Position numbers and translations under genes: made by a program
Shown here: piece by piece, positions 8,717 through 19,101 of the stretch
Layout: each line of letters begins with the position of its first letter
Numbering within the stretch: position 1 is the first letter of the stretch
NCBI RefSeq assembly: GCF_000764325.1
Contig: NZ_JMCG01000002.1
Span: forward strand, 558,001 to 622,000
From: Vibrio navarrensis
GTDB taxonomy: Bacteria; Pseudomonadota; Gammaproteobacteria; Enterobacterales; Vibrionaceae
Direction of reading: 5' to 3'
Length of the DNA stretch: 64,000 nucleotides
The notes under the pieces: model-generated
The model's input: only the letters and a program-made list of their open reading frames with translations
Databases searched by the model: none
Told to the model about the DNA's origin: nothing

Positions 8717-9721
8717 TCATTTTTTCACAAATGGTTGGTAGGCTTTAGAAACCAGCTCTTTAAAACCGTCATCCGTTTTTACAATCATCAGTACGGGGAT
8801 GTTGTTTTGGTTGGCTACTTCCATTCCTTTGATATCGCCAAGCACCATCAGCCCCGTCGCTAAGCCATCGGCGGTCATGGACGACTTATCCAGCACCGTC
8901 ACCGATACCACTTTATTGGCAATTGGTTTACCGGTCGTCGGGTCAATAATATGTGAATAACGGACCCCATCACGCTCAAAGTAGTTACGATAATCACCAG
9001 AAGTGGCAATCGCCATGTCACCCGGCTCAATAATTTCTTGAATCACACGTTCTTCAACAGAAGGTTTCTCGACAGCAATGCGCCAAGGAATACCCTCACG
9101 GTTGACGCCTTTTAGGCGAATCTCCCCGCCCACTTCAACCATGTAGTTGTTAATGCCTTGCGACTGAATGTAATCGGCCACCACATCCACCCCCCAACCT
9201 TTAGCAATGGTCGAAAGATCCACATACAGATGCGGCAGGTCTTTACTCAGTTTATTGCCATCAACACTCAGATGATGAATGCCAGTGTTAGCTTTACGTT
9301 CGGCGAGTTCCGCATCGCTCGGCACCACTTCTGGGCGTGCTTCTGGGCCAAATCCCCACAGATTGACCAACGGCCCAACCGTGACATCCAACGCACCTTC
9401 GGTCAACTGATTAAGACGAATGGCTTCTTTCACTACCGTTGCGGTTTGCTCAGAAACAGTAAACGGCTCTGAACCTTGGTATTGGTTAAAACGGCTCAGC
9501 TCTGAATCTTTGCGATAAGTCGACATCTGATCGTTAACTTCTTCCAACAAGCGATCCACTTCGGTTTGGATCGCTTCTGCGCTCGGGATGTCGGGTTGAA
9601 CGATGTATTTTATATTATACGTGGTGCCCATGGTTGGGCCGCTAAGATGAACTTGTTCTGCAGGCTTTTCACAACCAGCGAGAATCAATAGAGAAGCAAA
9701 TGCAACAAGCCACTTTTTCAC
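8717..9721 (-). CDS. apbE: FAD:protein FMN transferase, lipoprotein
   Basis: Flavin transferase of 334 residues that attaches FMN through a phosphoester to Thr in NqrB and NqrC. A lipoprotein signal is visible: MKKWLVAFASLLILAGC with the lipidated Cys at 17. Family motifs include SGPTMGTTYNIKY, the VEVGGEIRLKG strand, and the C-terminal SMTADGLATGLMVLG, which supplies Mg-binding Asp and Thr. It acts at the periplasmic face of the inner membrane. It follows nqrF but is separated from it by a terminator and a long hairpin, so its expression may be partly uncoupled from the nqr operon. Confidence 0.95.
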   Translation of the reverse strand: MKKWLVAFASLLILAGCEKPAEQVHLSGPTMGTTYNIKYIVQPDIPSAEAIQTEVDRLLEEVNDQMSTYRKDSELSRFNQYQGSEPFTVSEQTATVVKEAIRLNQLTEGALDVTVGPLVNLWGFGPEARPEVVPSDAELAERKANTGIHHLSVDGNKLSKDLPHLYVDLSTIAKGWGVDVVADYIQSQGINNYMVEVGGEIRLKGVNREGIPWRIAVEKPSVEERVIQEIIEPGDMAIATSGDYRNYFERDGVRYSHIIDPTTGKPIANKVVSVTVLDKSSMTADGLATGLMVLGDIKGMEVANQNNIPVLMIVKTDDGFKELVSKAYQPFVKK

Positions 9722-9745
9722 TTGTTTAACTCCTATTGTGGAATG

Positions 9746-9789
9746 GATATAGAAAATAGGTGCAATATTTGACCTCCATTTTCTATATC
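9746..9789 (-). other. Long hairpin in the apbE leader
   Basis: A perfect 12-pair inverted repeat, GATATAGAAAAT / ATTTTCTATATC (9746-9757 and 9778-9789), encloses a second 4-pair arm AGGT / ACCT with a 10-base loop and a CC bulge. It sits 25 bases before the apbE ATG and after the nqrF terminator on the minus strand. No T run follows, so it is not an ordinary terminator; it could be a processing or stability element or a protein operator. Confidence 0.6.
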
Positions 9790-9827
9790 AACTCTGTTGC
9801 GTCAAAATCATTTAATAAGAAAAAAGA

Positions 9828-9853
9828 ATGGCTGACCCACAAGGGCCAGCCAT
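9828..9853 (-). terminator. Terminator after nqrF
   Basis: Stem ATGGCTG / CAGCCAT extended by CCC / GGG after one mismatch, followed on the minus strand by TTCTTTTTTCTT. It lies 21 bases beyond the nqrF stop. Confidence 0.85.
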
Positions 9854-9874
9854 AGTTTCAGTCACTTAGCGGAA

Positions 9875-11098
9875 TTAACCACCGAAGTCATCCAGTAGGA
9901 TGTTTTCGTCTTCAACACCAAGATCTTTCAGCATGCCGATAACAGCAGCGTTCATCATTGGTGGACCACACATGTAGTATTCACAATCTTCTGGCGCATC
10001 GTGATCGCGCAGATAGTTTTCGTACAGTACGTTGTGGATGAAGCCAGTGTAACCATCCCAGTTATCTTCTGGTTGCGGATCAGACAGCGCACAGTGCCAC
10101 ACGAAGTTTTCGTTTTCCGCCGCTAGGCCATCAAAATCTTCTACGTAGAACATTTCACGCTTAGAACGCGCACCATACCAGAAAGACATCTTACGTTTAG
10201 ACTGCAGACGTTTTAGCTGGTCGAAAATGTGTGAACGCATTGGTGCCATACCTGCACCACCACCAATGAAGACCATTTCTGCATCGGTATCTTTGGCGAA
10301 GAACTCACCAAATGGACCGGAAATCGTACACTTATCACCCGCTTTTAGCGACCAGATGTAAGAAGACATCTGACCCGGTGGTACGTTTGGATTGTTTGGT
10401 GGTGGCGTTGCGATACGTACGTTCAGCATGATGATGCCAAATTCTTCCGGATAGTTCGCCATTGAGTATGCACGAATGATTGGCTCATCCACTTTAGACT
10501 CATAGCGGAACAGGTTGAATTTGTCCCAATCACCACGGAACTTCTCCGGCACATCAAAATCTGAGTATTTGATATGATGAGCAGGCGCTTCAATCTGGAT
10601 GTAACCACCCGCACGGAATGGCACAGACTCACCATCAGGGATCTGCAGCTTAAGCTCTTTGATGAATGTCGCTTTGTTATCATTAGAGATAACCGTACAT
10701 TCCCATTTCTTAACGCCGAAGATCTCTTCTGGCAGTTCCAGATCCAGATCGTTCTTCACGGCTACCTGACAAGCCAGACGCTCACCTTCACGTGCTTCAC
10801 CTTTAGTAATGTGGTCAAGCTCGGTAGGCAGAATGTCACCACCGCCAGATTTGATTTTTACGCGGCACTGACCACATGAGCCACCACCACCACAAGCAGA
10901 CGAAACGAACACACCAGCACCAGCCAGCGCACTCAGCAGTTTACCGCCTGGTTGCGTTACGATCGCTTTTGCAGGATCGCCATTGATAGAGATTGTAATG
11001 TCACCTGTTGGTACCAGCTTAGACTTGGCGAACAGAATCACCAGCACTAGAGCTAGAACAATCAGAGTAAACATCACTACACCAAGAATAATGTCCAT
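9875..11098 (-). CDS. nqrF: Na+-NQR subunit F, NADH-oxidising flavoprotein
   Basis: Entry subunit of the sodium-pumping NADH:ubiquinone oxidoreductase, 407 residues. An N-terminal membrane helix (about 4-24) is followed by a ferredoxin-type domain with 2Fe-2S ligands Cys69, Cys75, Cys78 and Cys110 ([17 protein letters not shown]). A ferredoxin-NADP reductase-like domain follows: [11 protein letters not shown] binds [14 protein letters not shown] binds NADH, and the chain ends [10 protein letters not shown] and DDFGG. Electrons pass from NADH through FAD and the cluster towards NqrD/E. It is the last gene of the operon. Confidence 0.98.
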   Translation of the reverse strand: MDIILGVVMFTLIVLALVLVILFAKSKLVPTGDITISINGDPAKAIVTQPGGKLLSALAGAGVFVSSACGGGGSCGQCRVKIKSGGGDILPTELDHITKGEAREGERLACQVAVKNDLDLELPEEIFGVKKWECTVISNDNKATFIKELKLQIPDGESVPFRAGGYIQIEAPAHHIKYSDFDVPEKFRGDWDKFNLFRYESKVDEPIIRAYSMANYPEEFGIIMLNVRIATPPPNNPNVPPGQMSSYIWSLKAGDKCTISGPFGEFFAKDTDAEMVFIGGGAGMAPMRSHIFDQLKRLQSKRKMSFWYGARSKREMFYVEDFDGLAAENENFVWHCALSDPQPEDNWDGYTGFIHNVLYENYLRDHDAPEDCEYYMCGPPMMNAAVIGMLKDLGVEDENILLDDFGG

Positions 11099-11131
11099 TG
11101 ACTATTCCTTTATTGTTGCGGTTTACCCGAC

Positions 11132-11728
11132 TTACAGTTGAACACCAGAGAAAGACATGAAGCCTAGCGCCATCAAGCCCGCGGTGATGAAGGTAATACC
11201 CAAACCACGCAGACCAGGAGGTACGTCAGAGTACTTCATTTTCTCACGGATACCTGCAAGAGCGACGATAGCTAGCATCCAGCCCACACCAGAACCGAAA
11301 CCGTACACGACAGATTCAGCAAAGTTGTAGTCACGTTGTACCATGAAAGATACACCACCGAAGATCGCACAGTTTACTGTGATCAGCGGTAGGAAGATGC
11401 CCAGCGCGTTGTACAGAGGCGGGAAGAAGCGATCGAGGATCATTTCCAGAATCTGTACCAGTGCCGCAATTACACCGATAAAGGTAATAAAGTTCAGGAA
11501 GCTTAAATCCACTCCCGGAGCCAATGCATCTGGCTTCAGCACTAGGTTGTACACCAAGTTGTTAACCGGTACGGAAATGGTCAGAACCACCACAACCGCA
11601 ACACCCAGACCAAACGATGTCTTCACTTTCTTCGATACAGCCAAGAAGGTACACATACCAAGGAAGAAAGACAGTGCCATGTTCTCGATGAAAATCGATT
11701 TAACCAGCAAACTAATATAATGTTCCAT
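11132..11728 (-). CDS. nqrE: Na+-NQR subunit E
   Basis: A polytopic membrane subunit of 198 residues with six hydrophobic segments, paralogous to NqrD and related to RnfA. Cys26 (FLGMCTFLA) and the Cys in [12 protein letters not shown] (about 120) are the positions that, with the NqrD pair, hold the intramembrane iron centre carrying electrons across the membrane. It lies 7 bases after nqrD and 33 bases before nqrF. Confidence 0.97.
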   Translation of the reverse strand: MEHYISLLVKSIFIENMALSFFLGMCTFLAVSKKVKTSFGLGVAVVVVLTISVPVNNLVYNLVLKPDALAPGVDLSFLNFITFIGVIAALVQILEMILDRFFPPLYNALGIFLPLITVNCAIFGGVSFMVQRDYNFAESVVYGFGSGVGWMLAIVALAGIREKMKYSDVPPGLRGLGITFITAGLMALGFMSFSGVQL

Positions 11729-11735
11729 GACGACC

Positions 11736-12368
11736 TTACTCCTTCGCTTCTACTTGTTCAGGCTTGAACGTACGAATCGCCCAAATCATGAAGCCGATCA
11801 GGAAGAACGCTGAAGGTGCCAGCAACATTAGGCCGTTTGGTTGATACCAACCACCATTGCTGATCAGTGGCATCACTTCCATACCGAACAGTTTGCCTGA
11901 GCCTAAAAGCTCGCGGAAGAAACCAACGGTGATCAAAACGAAGCCATAACCTAGACCATTACCAATACCGTCGATAAACGATGGGATTGGTGCAGACTTC
12001 ATCGCAAACGCTTCTGCACGGCCCATTACGATACAGTTCGTAATGATCAGACCTACGAATACAGACAGCTGTTTCGAGATATCGTACAGGTACGCTTTCA
12101 GGATTTGGTCAACCACGATAACCAAAGATGCGATGATCGCCATCTGCACGATGATACGCACGCTGTTCGGAATGTGGTTACGGATCAGGGAAACGAAGAA
12201 GTTAGACAGTGCAGTAACGAACATTACTGCCAACGTCATTACAAACGCCGTTTCTAGTTTGGTGGTCACTGCAAGTGCAGAACAAACACCAAGAACTTGT
12301 AGCGCGATTGGGTTGTTGTCCAATACTGGCGCTAGCACGCTCTTTTTCAGCTCTTTTGCGCTAGACAT
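11736..12368 (-). CDS. nqrD: Na+-NQR subunit D
   Basis: A polytopic subunit of 210 residues related to RnfE. Cys29 ([13 protein letters not shown]) and the Cys in [16 protein letters not shown] (about 112) correspond to the iron-centre ligands shared with NqrE. Six hydrophobic helices are apparent. Its ATG overlaps the nqrC stop by one base (TAATG), indicating translational coupling. Confidence 0.97.
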   Translation of the reverse strand: MSSAKELKKSVLAPVLDNNPIALQVLGVCSALAVTTKLETAFVMTLAVMFVTALSNFFVSLIRNHIPNSVRIIVQMAIIASLVIVVDQILKAYLYDISKQLSVFVGLIITNCIVMGRAEAFAMKSAPIPSFIDGIGNGLGYGFVLITVGFFRELLGSGKLFGMEVMPLISNGGWYQPNGLMLLAPSAFFLIGFMIWAIRTFKPEQVEAKE

Positions 12369-13135
12369 TAGTTCAGACCTCCGTCACGAACTTTAGCTAG
12401 GAACGGACCAAAGCCCATGTCACCTAACCAGAAGTCGAATGTGTGTTGAACGCCGTTACTGGTCAATGTTGCGCCTGAGAGAGCGTCAACACCATGCTCA
12501 GAACCTGCAGGAGCGCCACCTTTGACGATTTTGATCGCTGGCTGGTGGTTTTCATCAAACAGTTTCTTACCAACCCATTGCGCACGCCAAGAAGGGTTTT
12601 CTACTTCGCCGCCCAATCCCGGAGTCTCACCTTGTTGGTAATAAGTGATACCAGATACGGTATTGCCGTCAGTTTCCACTGCAACAAACGCGTACATCAT
12701 TGACCACAGACCGTTACCGTGAACCGGAATGATCACTTTAGATACTTGGTCGCCATCTTTTACAAGATAAACAATACCTGTATTTGCACGACGAAGGATT
12801 TTTGCGGCATCCTGATCGGCTGATAGCTTGATCGATTCCGCAGGATCTTTCGCTGCTTTACGTTGGTCAAATGTGGATGCGTCACCTTCAACAAAGTCGC
12901 CAGATTTAAAATCAACCAAACGTGGTTCGATGTATTTGGCAAACAGTTCAGGGACAGAACCTTTTTCTGTAATGCCAGCTACTTCGACAATCTTACTTTG
13001 TTTATCTAGGACTGCGTTTGCTTTTTGCTTGCTACGCAAGCCAACCGCCGCTGCCGATACGATGATTGAGCACACTAGGCTCAACGCGATAACAACAAAC
13101 AGCGTCTTTTTAATGCTATCGTTATTACTTGCCAT
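12368..13135 (-). CDS. nqrC: Na+-NQR subunit C
   Basis: A 255-residue subunit with one N-terminal membrane anchor (about residues 10-31) and a large periplasmic domain. The covalent FMN site is SGAT at 220-223, so FMN is expected on Thr223, added by ApbE. It takes part in electron transfer from the NqrD/E iron centre to NqrB. It overlaps nqrB by 11 bases and nqrD by one. Confidence 0.98.
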   Translation of the reverse strand: MASNNDSIKKTLFVVIALSLVCSIIVSAAAVGLRSKQKANAVLDKQSKIVEVAGITEKGSVPELFAKYIEPRLVDFKSGDFVEGDASTFDQRKAAKDPAESIKLSADQDAAKILRRANTGIVYLVKDGDQVSKVIIPVHGNGLWSMMYAFVAVETDGNTVSGITYYQQGETPGLGGEVENPSWRAQWVGKKLFDENHQPAIKIVKGGAPAGSEHGVDALSGATLTSNGVQHTFDFWLGDMGFGPFLAKVRDGGLN

Positions 13136-14369
13136 AGCGTGCTAGTCTCCGCTTGATGTTTTTCTCCACAACGATGTGGTCGAACAGAGGGGCAAAGAGG
13201 TTAGCGAACAGAATCGCTAGCATCATGCCTTCTGGATATGCAGGGTTGACCACACGAATCAGCACACACATGATGCCAATAAGAATGCCATAGGCCCATT
13301 TCGCATTGTTGGTAAACGAAGCTGATACTGGATCTGTCGCCATGAAGAACATACCGAATGCAAAACCACCTAAAACTAAATGCCAGTGCCAAGGCATGTT
13401 GAACATCGCATTGCTGTCTGAACCAATCACATTGAACAAGGTAGACAGAGCAATCATACCGATCATCACACCTGCGATGATGCGCCATGAAGCGATACCC
13501 ATGTAAACGATAAACGCAGCGCCGATCGCTAGAGCCAGAGTCGATACTTCACCGATTGAACCAGGAATGTTACCAATGAAGGCATCCATCCAAGTGATCG
13601 CTTGACCAGTTGCGGCATTAACTAGCGCACCGTTACCGCCTTGCGCCCATTGGCTCAGAGCAGTTGCACCAGAGAAACCGTCCGCAGCAGTCCAAACTAA
13701 GTCACCCGAGATTTGCGCTGGGTAGGCGAAGAATAGGAATGCACGGCCCGCGAGAGCTGGGTTCAGGAAGTTACGACCCGTACCACCGAAGACTTCTTTC
13801 GCAACAACCACACCGAAGGTAATACCCAGTGCAGCTTGCCATAGTGGAAGCGTTGGCGGAACAATCAGTGCGAACAAGATAGAAGTCACAAAGAAACCTT
13901 CGTTTACTTCGTGTTTACGCACCATACAGAACAGCACTTCCCAGAAGCCACCAACGATGAATACCGTCGCGTAGATAGGTAGGAAGTAAGTCGCACCCAA
14001 CAGCATTTTGCTGCCCCAACCTGCATCAGCGGCCAGTGTGCCACCGAACATTTCTGTCAACCAGTAATGCCAGTTGCCAGCAATGATTGCGGCAAGTTGA
14101 TCGCCAGCGTACATATGATTGAGCGCGGCAATTGCTTGACCACCCGCGTTGTACATCCCCCAGAACATCGCTGGGAACACGGCTAGCCAAACCATGATCA
14201 TGATACGTTTTAGGTCAACGCTATCACGAACGTGTGAGCTTTTTTTCGTCACCAGACCCGGTGTGTAGAAAACTGTTGCGACAGCTTCATACAGGGCAAA
14301 CCATTTTTCATGTTTACCACCCGGCTCAAAGTGATGCTCGATATCTTCAAGAAACTTTTTGAGGCCCAT
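13125..14369 (-). CDS. nqrB: Na+-NQR subunit B
   Basis: The largest membrane subunit, 414 residues, holding a covalent FMN and riboflavin and contributing to the sodium path and the quinone site. The flavinylation motif SGAT falls at 233-236, placing FMN on Thr236 as in the V. cholerae enzyme. About ten hydrophobic segments are seen. The start lies 5 bases after the nqrA stop and the end overlaps nqrC. Confidence 0.98.
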   Translation of the reverse strand: MGLKKFLEDIEHHFEPGGKHEKWFALYEAVATVFYTPGLVTKKSSHVRDSVDLKRIMIMVWLAVFPAMFWGMYNAGGQAIAALNHMYAGDQLAAIIAGNWHYWLTEMFGGTLAADAGWGSKMLLGATYFLPIYATVFIVGGFWEVLFCMVRKHEVNEGFFVTSILFALIVPPTLPLWQAALGITFGVVVAKEVFGGTGRNFLNPALAGRAFLFFAYPAQISGDLVWTAADGFSGATALSQWAQGGNGALVNAATGQAITWMDAFIGNIPGSIGEVSTLALAIGAAFIVYMGIASWRIIAGVMIGMIALSTLFNVIGSDSNAMFNMPWHWHLVLGGFAFGMFFMATDPVSASFTNNAKWAYGILIGIMCVLIRVVNPAYPEGMMLAILFANLFAPLFDHIVVEKNIKRRLARYGK

Positions 14370-14374
14370 GAAAA

Positions 14375-15715
14375 TTACCCTTCCTTCTCAATCTTGTCGA
14401 GGCATTCACGCAGTAGCTGACCGTACTCGTATTTGCCTGGACATACAAAGGTACATAGTGCGAGATCTTCTTCATCCAGCTCCAAAGCACCTAGGCTTTG
14501 CGCACTGTCAGAATCACCGGCACAAAGATCACGAAGCAACAGCGTGGGCTCCATGTCGAGCGGCAGTACTTTTTCGTAGTTGCCAATCGGTACCATTGAA
14601 CGATCACTACCGTTAGTCGAAGTTGTCATATTGAACAACTGACCTTTGAATAGGTGACCAAGGAATGAACGGGTAACAGAGAACTTGTTCTTGCCAGGCA
14701 TTGCCCAACCAAGGAACTCTTTGTCACGACCTTCACGCAGAACAGAAACCTGCAGGTGGTAACGACCCAGATAAGCGTGAGGACCCGTTGCATGAACGCC
14801 AGAAAGTACTGAGCCAGAGATGACACGCACTTCACCAGGCATGATCTCGTTATCGGTCACTTCATCTAGGCTTGCACCGATAACGGTACGAACCAAGCGA
14901 GGATTGTTGACAACCGGACCAGCCAGAGAAATGACGCGCTCTGCATACAGTTCACCAGTCAGGAACAGTTTACCGAAAGCGATAACGTCCTGATAGTTAA
15001 TGCTCCAAGCCACGTGTTGTGCATTTACAGGGTAAAGGAAATGCATGTGGGTGCCAGCTAGACCAGCTGGATGCGGGCCATCAAATACATGCTCTTCGAC
15101 ATTAGACTGCGCGCTGCGTGGCAGGCTAGAGCCAGATTTACACACGTAAACCTTGCCTTCAGTCAAAGCGGAAAGCACATCCAATCCAGCAACGAAAGCT
15201 TCAGCTTGTTCATTGATAATCAACTCAGGTTTCGCTGCCAAAGGATTGGTATCCATTGCCGTAACGAAAATTGCCTTCGTTGAAGACTCGATTGCCGGAA
15301 CCTTACTGAACGGACGAGTACGCAGAGCAGTCCAAAGTCCAGACTCAACCAGTTGAGTTTTGATCGCTGCGCGATCAAGACCTGCCAGTTGGCTAGCTTC
15401 AAACTTATCGAAAGTAATCTGCTCGTCACCTGCCACTTCAACCACAACAGATTGAAGGACACGTTTCGCGCCACGATTGACTTCGATAACTTTACCACTC
15501 ACTGGAGAAGTAAATTTCACGCCTGGGTTCTTTTTGTCTTCAAAAAGAATTTGGGCTTTCTTCACTTCATCACCTACGCGTACATGCATCGTAGGACGCA
15601 TGCCAACGTACTCTTCGCCAAGCAAGGCGACTTTTTTGATGGCTTTGCCATCATTAATCACCTGGGTAGGAGCTCCTGCGATAGGAAGGTCCAAACCCTT
15701 TTTTATTGTAATCAT
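14375..15715 (-). CDS. nqrA: Na+-NQR subunit A
   Basis: Cytoplasmic subunit of 446 residues, first gene of the operon, contributing to the ubiquinone site. The start ATG at 15715 gives the conserved [14 protein letters not shown]; the frame stays open for 33 more codons upstream, but these show no ribosome-binding site and do not resemble the family. Domains include an RnfC-like barrel-sandwich region ([14 protein letters not shown] near 85) and a C-terminal helical region ending LDKIEKEG. A structured leader lies upstream. Confidence 0.97.
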   Translation of the reverse strand: MITIKKGLDLPIAGAPTQVINDGKAIKKVALLGEEYVGMRPTMHVRVGDEVKKAQILFEDKKNPGVKFTSPVSGKVIEVNRGAKRVLQSVVVEVAGDEQITFDKFEASQLAGLDRAAIKTQLVESGLWTALRTRPFSKVPAIESSTKAIFVTAMDTNPLAAKPELIINEQAEAFVAGLDVLSALTEGKVYVCKSGSSLPRSAQSNVEEHVFDGPHPAGLAGTHMHFLYPVNAQHVAWSINYQDVIAFGKLFLTGELYAERVISLAGPVVNNPRLVRTVIGASLDEVTDNEIMPGEVRVISGSVLSGVHATGPHAYLGRYHLQVSVLREGRDKEFLGWAMPGKNKFSVTRSFLGHLFKGQLFNMTTSTNGSDRSMVPIGNYEKVLPLDMEPTLLLRDLCAGDSDSAQSLGALELDEEDLALCTFVCPGKYEYGQLLRECLDKIEKEG

Positions 15716-16134
15716 ACGCACTTGCACTACTTTTATCGGGAAAAAGATTCTTTTGATTGCGTAACTTTTAGACACGACATTTGTGTCCGGTTTTGACGTC
15801 GTTTTAAACGCCAAAATCGCAACATCCTTTTAAAAATCTCTTCACATGAAATTGGAGAGATTTATCAGGTGCGATATTTTAGCACCTTTTGCGAACTTGA
15901 TGCCATGACCAATAAACGCATTAGCCGTTTTATTTCGAATGAATTGAGAGATATAGGCTAACTATTGTTCATAACTTTGACACGTCGCACAAATGGTAAC
16001 CGGATTGCAAACTTCAGGCATAGGCAGAAACTATCGATATCGACCTATCATTTGTTACACTCATTTGTTGAAACGCTGTTAATACATTTTTTAATCAGTA
16101 TCGCTAAGAAAGCGAACTATTGATGTACATAAAA
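15716..16134 (-). promoter_or_regulatory. Upstream region and structured leader of nqrA
   Basis: This non-coding stretch between bolA and nqrA must hold the nqr promoter. On the minus strand it shows stem AGGTGC / GCACCT (15867-15872, 15882-15887), then stem AAATCTCT / AGAGATTT (15834-15841, 15856-15863) followed by five T residues before the gene, a weak attenuator-like arrangement. No confident -35/-10 pair or operator was identified. An open frame that extends nqrA into it is not thought to be translated. Confidence 0.45.
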
Positions 16135-16156
16135 AAAGATGGCTTACACCATCTTT
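16135..16156 (-). terminator. Terminator after bolA
   Basis: An 8-pair stem AAAGATGG / CCATCTTT with a 6-base loop, followed by seven T residues on the minus strand, 44 bases past the bolA stop. Confidence 0.9.
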
Positions 16157-16199
16157 CCCTCAATCATCAAACAAACCGCCCTTGGTACAACGTCCGATT

Positions 16200-16511
16200 T
16201 TAAACACGGCTGCCGCCCATACACATTGGGCTGTCTGGTGCGCCGCCGCGTTCTAATCGCCACTCTTTTTCAGTGTAGGTGTGAATCGCCAACGCATGGA
16301 TATGATTATTCAGCTCATCGGCCAATGCTTGATTCACTTGACGATGACGGGCAAGCAGTCTCTGCCCTTCAAACTTATTACTCACCACAATGACTTTGAA
16401 GTGACTTTCTGAGCCTGGTGGTACGTTGTGCATGTAACTTTCGTTCACGACGCTCAGATAATCTGGCTCAAACGTATTGTGCAGCTTCGTTTCTATGACT
16501 TCTTGGATCAT
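16200..16511 (-). CDS. bolA: BolA family protein
   Basis: A protein of 103 residues with the class II KH-like BolA fold. Conserved features include [10 protein letters not shown] at the start, [10 protein letters not shown], and the helix-loop [17 protein letters not shown] with the invariant His after RxxxR. BolA proteins act with monothiol glutaredoxins in iron-sulfur handling and affect cell shape and stress responses. It has its own terminator, so it is probably separate from the nqr operon lying downstream on the same strand. Confidence 0.93.
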   Translation of the reverse strand: MIQEVIETKLHNTFEPDYLSVVNESYMHNVPPGSESHFKVIVVSNKFEGQRLLARHRQVNQALADELNNHIHALAIHTYTEKEWRLERGGAPDSPMCMGGSRV

Positions 16512-16716
16512 ATTTCATCCCCTATGCTCACGAACCCTACAAGTATATACCCTATTTCACCGACATTGATCTGATGAATAGAATAGGACTGAACATTCTA
16601 TCAACATCAACCGCTACAGAAGAAGATCCGTTGTGTTTTTTTGTAGGCTCCGCCTATCTTGTTTGTCAGCCATCTGCGAGAATATTGTTAGAACTCAATA
16701 TGACACGCACCATTTT

Positions 16717-17847
16717 ATGAAAACCGATCTTTCTCTTCACGACAGAAACCTCACCCTCTTCAGATATCCAAAATTAGCCAATGAAACACTGCAAGCGTGG
16801 GACGCCGGAGATGAGTATCTGATCAATCATATCGAAGCGCTCGACTTAAATCCGCGGCAGAACATTCTGGTGTTGAACGACCATTTTGGGGCGCTTTCCT
16901 GCTGGTTCTCAGCCAAACATAAAGTGACCTTGATGAGCGATTCCTATATTTCTCATCAAGGAGCAGTGCACAATTTGCAATTGAATCAATGCCATAATGT
17001 CACTATCCTGACGTCAATGGACGCCATACCCAATGACACCCACGTGGTGGTGATGCAATTGTCCAAAAGCAATCGCCATCTGGTGTGGCAACTCAGCCAA
17101 CTTCGCCAAACCCTCCCAAGCAATGTGCCCGTCATTGCGGTCAACAAGGCCAGAGACATTCACACTTCCACGCTCAAGCTGTTTGAAAAACATCTCGGTA
17201 CCACTACGACCTCACTGGCGTGGAAAAAACATCGCCTTGTCTTTTGTCACGCCAACTGTTCACAACCAGACTCACCTGCTGCGATCGTCAGTTGGGATGT
17301 GCCAGAGCATCACATGACGCTGCAAAACCTGCCAAATGTCTATTCTGGTGAAAGTTTAGACTTAGGCGCTCGCTTTATGCTGGAGCATATTCCAAGCGAT
17401 GAGAAACTCAAACACATCATTGACTTAGGCTGCGGCAACGGGGTGTTGTCGGTCAAAGCTGCGCGGCTCAACCCACAGGCTAAAATCACCTTGGTGGATG
17501 AAAGTTTTATGGCGTTGGCCAGTGCAAAACTCAACATTGAACACAATACGGAGCACGCGGCCGAGGTGGAATTTATTGCCAACAACTGCTTGGAAGGGTT
17601 TTCTCCGCAAAGCGCTGATCTGATCTTGTGTAACCCGCCATTTCATCAGCAACAAACCGTCACTGACCATATTGCTTGGCAGATGTTTTGTGATGCAAAA
17701 CGGGTGCTGGTAAAAGAGGGGAAACTTTTGGTGATCGGCAATCGCCATTTAGGGTACGATGCCAAACTACGACGCCTTTACGGTGAGAAGAGTGTAAAGC
17801 TCATCGCTGAAAATAGTAAGTTTGTGATTTTACAGGCAACTAAATAA
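16717..17847 (+). CDS. rlmG: 23S rRNA (guanine1835-N2)-methyltransferase
   Basis: SAM-dependent methyltransferase of 376 residues, close to the 378 of E. coli RlmG (YgjO), which modifies G1835 of 23S rRNA. The N-terminal half is the degenerate non-catalytic domain (QAWDAGDEYL, LNDHFGALSCWFS). The C-terminal half is catalytic, with SAM motif IDLGCGNGVLS and N-methyltransferase motif LCNPPFHQQ. ATG 16717 gives the family N terminus (LTLFRYPKLANETLQAWD follows); an in-frame ATG at 16633 adds 28 residues rich in Cys and Arg that look non-coding. No strong ribosome-binding site is visible. Confidence 0.94.
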   Translation: MKTDLSLHDRNLTLFRYPKLANETLQAWDAGDEYLINHIEALDLNPRQNILVLNDHFGALSCWFSAKHKVTLMSDSYISHQGAVHNLQLNQCHNVTILTSMDAIPNDTHVVVMQLSKSNRHLVWQLSQLRQTLPSNVPVIAVNKARDIHTSTLKLFEKHLGTTTTSLAWKKHRLVFCHANCSQPDSPAAIVSWDVPEHHMTLQNLPNVYSGESLDLGARFMLEHIPSDEKLKHIIDLGCGNGVLSVKAARLNPQAKITLVDESFMALASAKLNIEHNTEHAAEVEFIANNCLEGFSPQSADLILCNPPFHQQQTVTDHIAWQMFCDAKRVLVKEGKLLVIGNRHLGYDAKLRRLYGEKSVKLIAENSKFVILQATK

Positions 17848-17924
17848 GCTGCTAGTTTTAATCCGCTCTATTATTGATTTTAATGTTAGGTTATAAGCCA
17901 CCGTTGCTAACAAAGGAATACACC

Positions 17925-18494
17925 ATGAGAAAACTGGTTATCGCCGCTTCTATCGCCCTGCTTTCAGCTTGTTCGACTCCTCAGCAGGAACAACTCAATC
18001 TGAGTCCGCAAGCGACCTTAAGCACCAATCCACTTGTACAAGGCAAAACTTACACTCTAACAAGTAAAGATCTGCGCGCCGCACAATACGTAGCCCTGCT
18101 CGATAGTGGTCGTTCCAATATTCTGCCACTGCATGCCAAACAAAATATGCGCATTCTACTGGAAAACCTGCTGGAGCAGCAGTTCTCTTCACAAGGCTAT
18201 AAAGTGGATCTCAACAGTAATAACTTGATCAACTTAGAGGTACGTGAAGCTCTGGTCAATGTGCGCCACAGCGTGATGCAAAATGAGATGGATGCCAAAG
18301 TCGTATTGGTGGTTACCGCAGAGACGCCGCGTGGTAAGTTGGAAAAAACCTACAACGGCACCGCACAACGCACTGGCACTTTGAGCGCTTCGGATGAAGA
18401 GATCGAAACCGTACTCAATGATGTACTCAATTTGGTCATGTCTGAAATCGCCAACGATAAAGAACTGCAATCATACATGCAGGAACGTTTCTAA
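17925..18494 (+). CDS. yajG: YajG family lipoprotein
   Basis: A 189-residue outer-membrane lipoprotein candidate. ATG 17925 follows AAAGGA and gives a lipobox signal MRKLVIAASIALLSAC. The mature part includes YVALLDSGRSNILPLHAKQNMRILL and an alternating C-terminal region typical of YajG; the function is unknown. Its TAA overlaps the ATG of the following cyclophilin gene (TAATG), so both are one transcript. In E. coli yajG lies beside ampG, and the same association is seen here with ampG two genes on. Confidence 0.9.
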   Translation: MRKLVIAASIALLSACSTPQQEQLNLSPQATLSTNPLVQGKTYTLTSKDLRAAQYVALLDSGRSNILPLHAKQNMRILLENLLEQQFSSQGYKVDLNSNNLINLEVREALVNVRHSVMQNEMDAKVVLVVTAETPRGKLEKTYNGTAQRTGTLSASDEEIETVLNDVLNLVMSEIANDKELQSYMQERF

Positions 18495-19051
18495 TGCTTA
18501 AACCGACCATGAAATTCATTCTCGCGACAATGGCTTTGCTCAGCTCTCTGGCATACGCAGGCCCTAAAGTGGCGTTTGAAACCACGCTCGGTACGATCAC
18601 CATGGAGTTGGATGAAGAAAAAGCACCCAACACCGTTGCCAACTTTCTTAAGTATGTCAATGATGGCAGCTACATCGGTTCATAATTTCACCGTGTGATC
18701 CCCGGCTTTATGGCACAAGGCGGTGGCTTTGACGAGAAAATGAATCGCCTGCCGACCTACGATGCAATCAAAAACGAAGCCAATAACGGCTTAAGAAACG
18801 ACACAGCGACCATTGCCATGGCACGCACTCAGGACCCGCATTCAGCCACACGGCAGTTTTTCATTAATCTCAATGACAATGATTTTCTCAACTACGATGT
18901 GCAGCCTCCGGGTTATGCGGTGTTTGGCAAAGTAACCGACGGCTTTAGCGTGGTGCAAGAGATGGCCACTAAGCCAACTAAGAGCCAAGGCCGGATGCGC
19001 GACATTCCGGTCGAGCCGATTATCATCACCAAAGCCACTTTACTTCCATAG
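18494..19051 (+). pseudogene. Cyclophilin-type peptidyl-prolyl isomerase, interrupted by a stop codon
   Basis: A periplasmic cyclophilin (PpiA-like) of 185 codons with signal peptide MKFILATMALLSSLAYA. Codon 64 (18683-18685) is TAA, between GSYIGS and FHRVIPGFMAQGGGF. The two halves are in the same frame with no base lost, and related proteins usually have a polar residue such as Gln here, so a single CAA to TAA change explains it. Catalytic-site residues (FHRVIPGFMAQGG, ARTQDPHSATRQFFIN) all lie beyond the stop, so the 63-residue product would be inactive. A GTG at 18695 could restart translation but would lack the signal peptide and first strands. It is cotranscribed with yajG. Confidence 0.9.
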
Positions 19052-19056
19052 TGACC

Positions 19057-19077
19057 CGCCCCTTAACAAAAGGGGCG
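19057..19077 (+). terminator. Terminator after the cyclophilin gene
   Basis: An 8-pair stem CGCCCCTT / AAGGGGCG with a 5-base loop, followed by CGTTCTATTTTTT. Confidence 0.85.
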
Positions 19078-19101
19078 CGTTCTATTTTTTCGGGATAGGT
19101 T

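Noticed and set aside
15716..15814. 33-codon N-terminal extension of nqrA
   Set aside because: No ribosome-binding site, unlike known NqrA N termini, and it runs into the structured leader.
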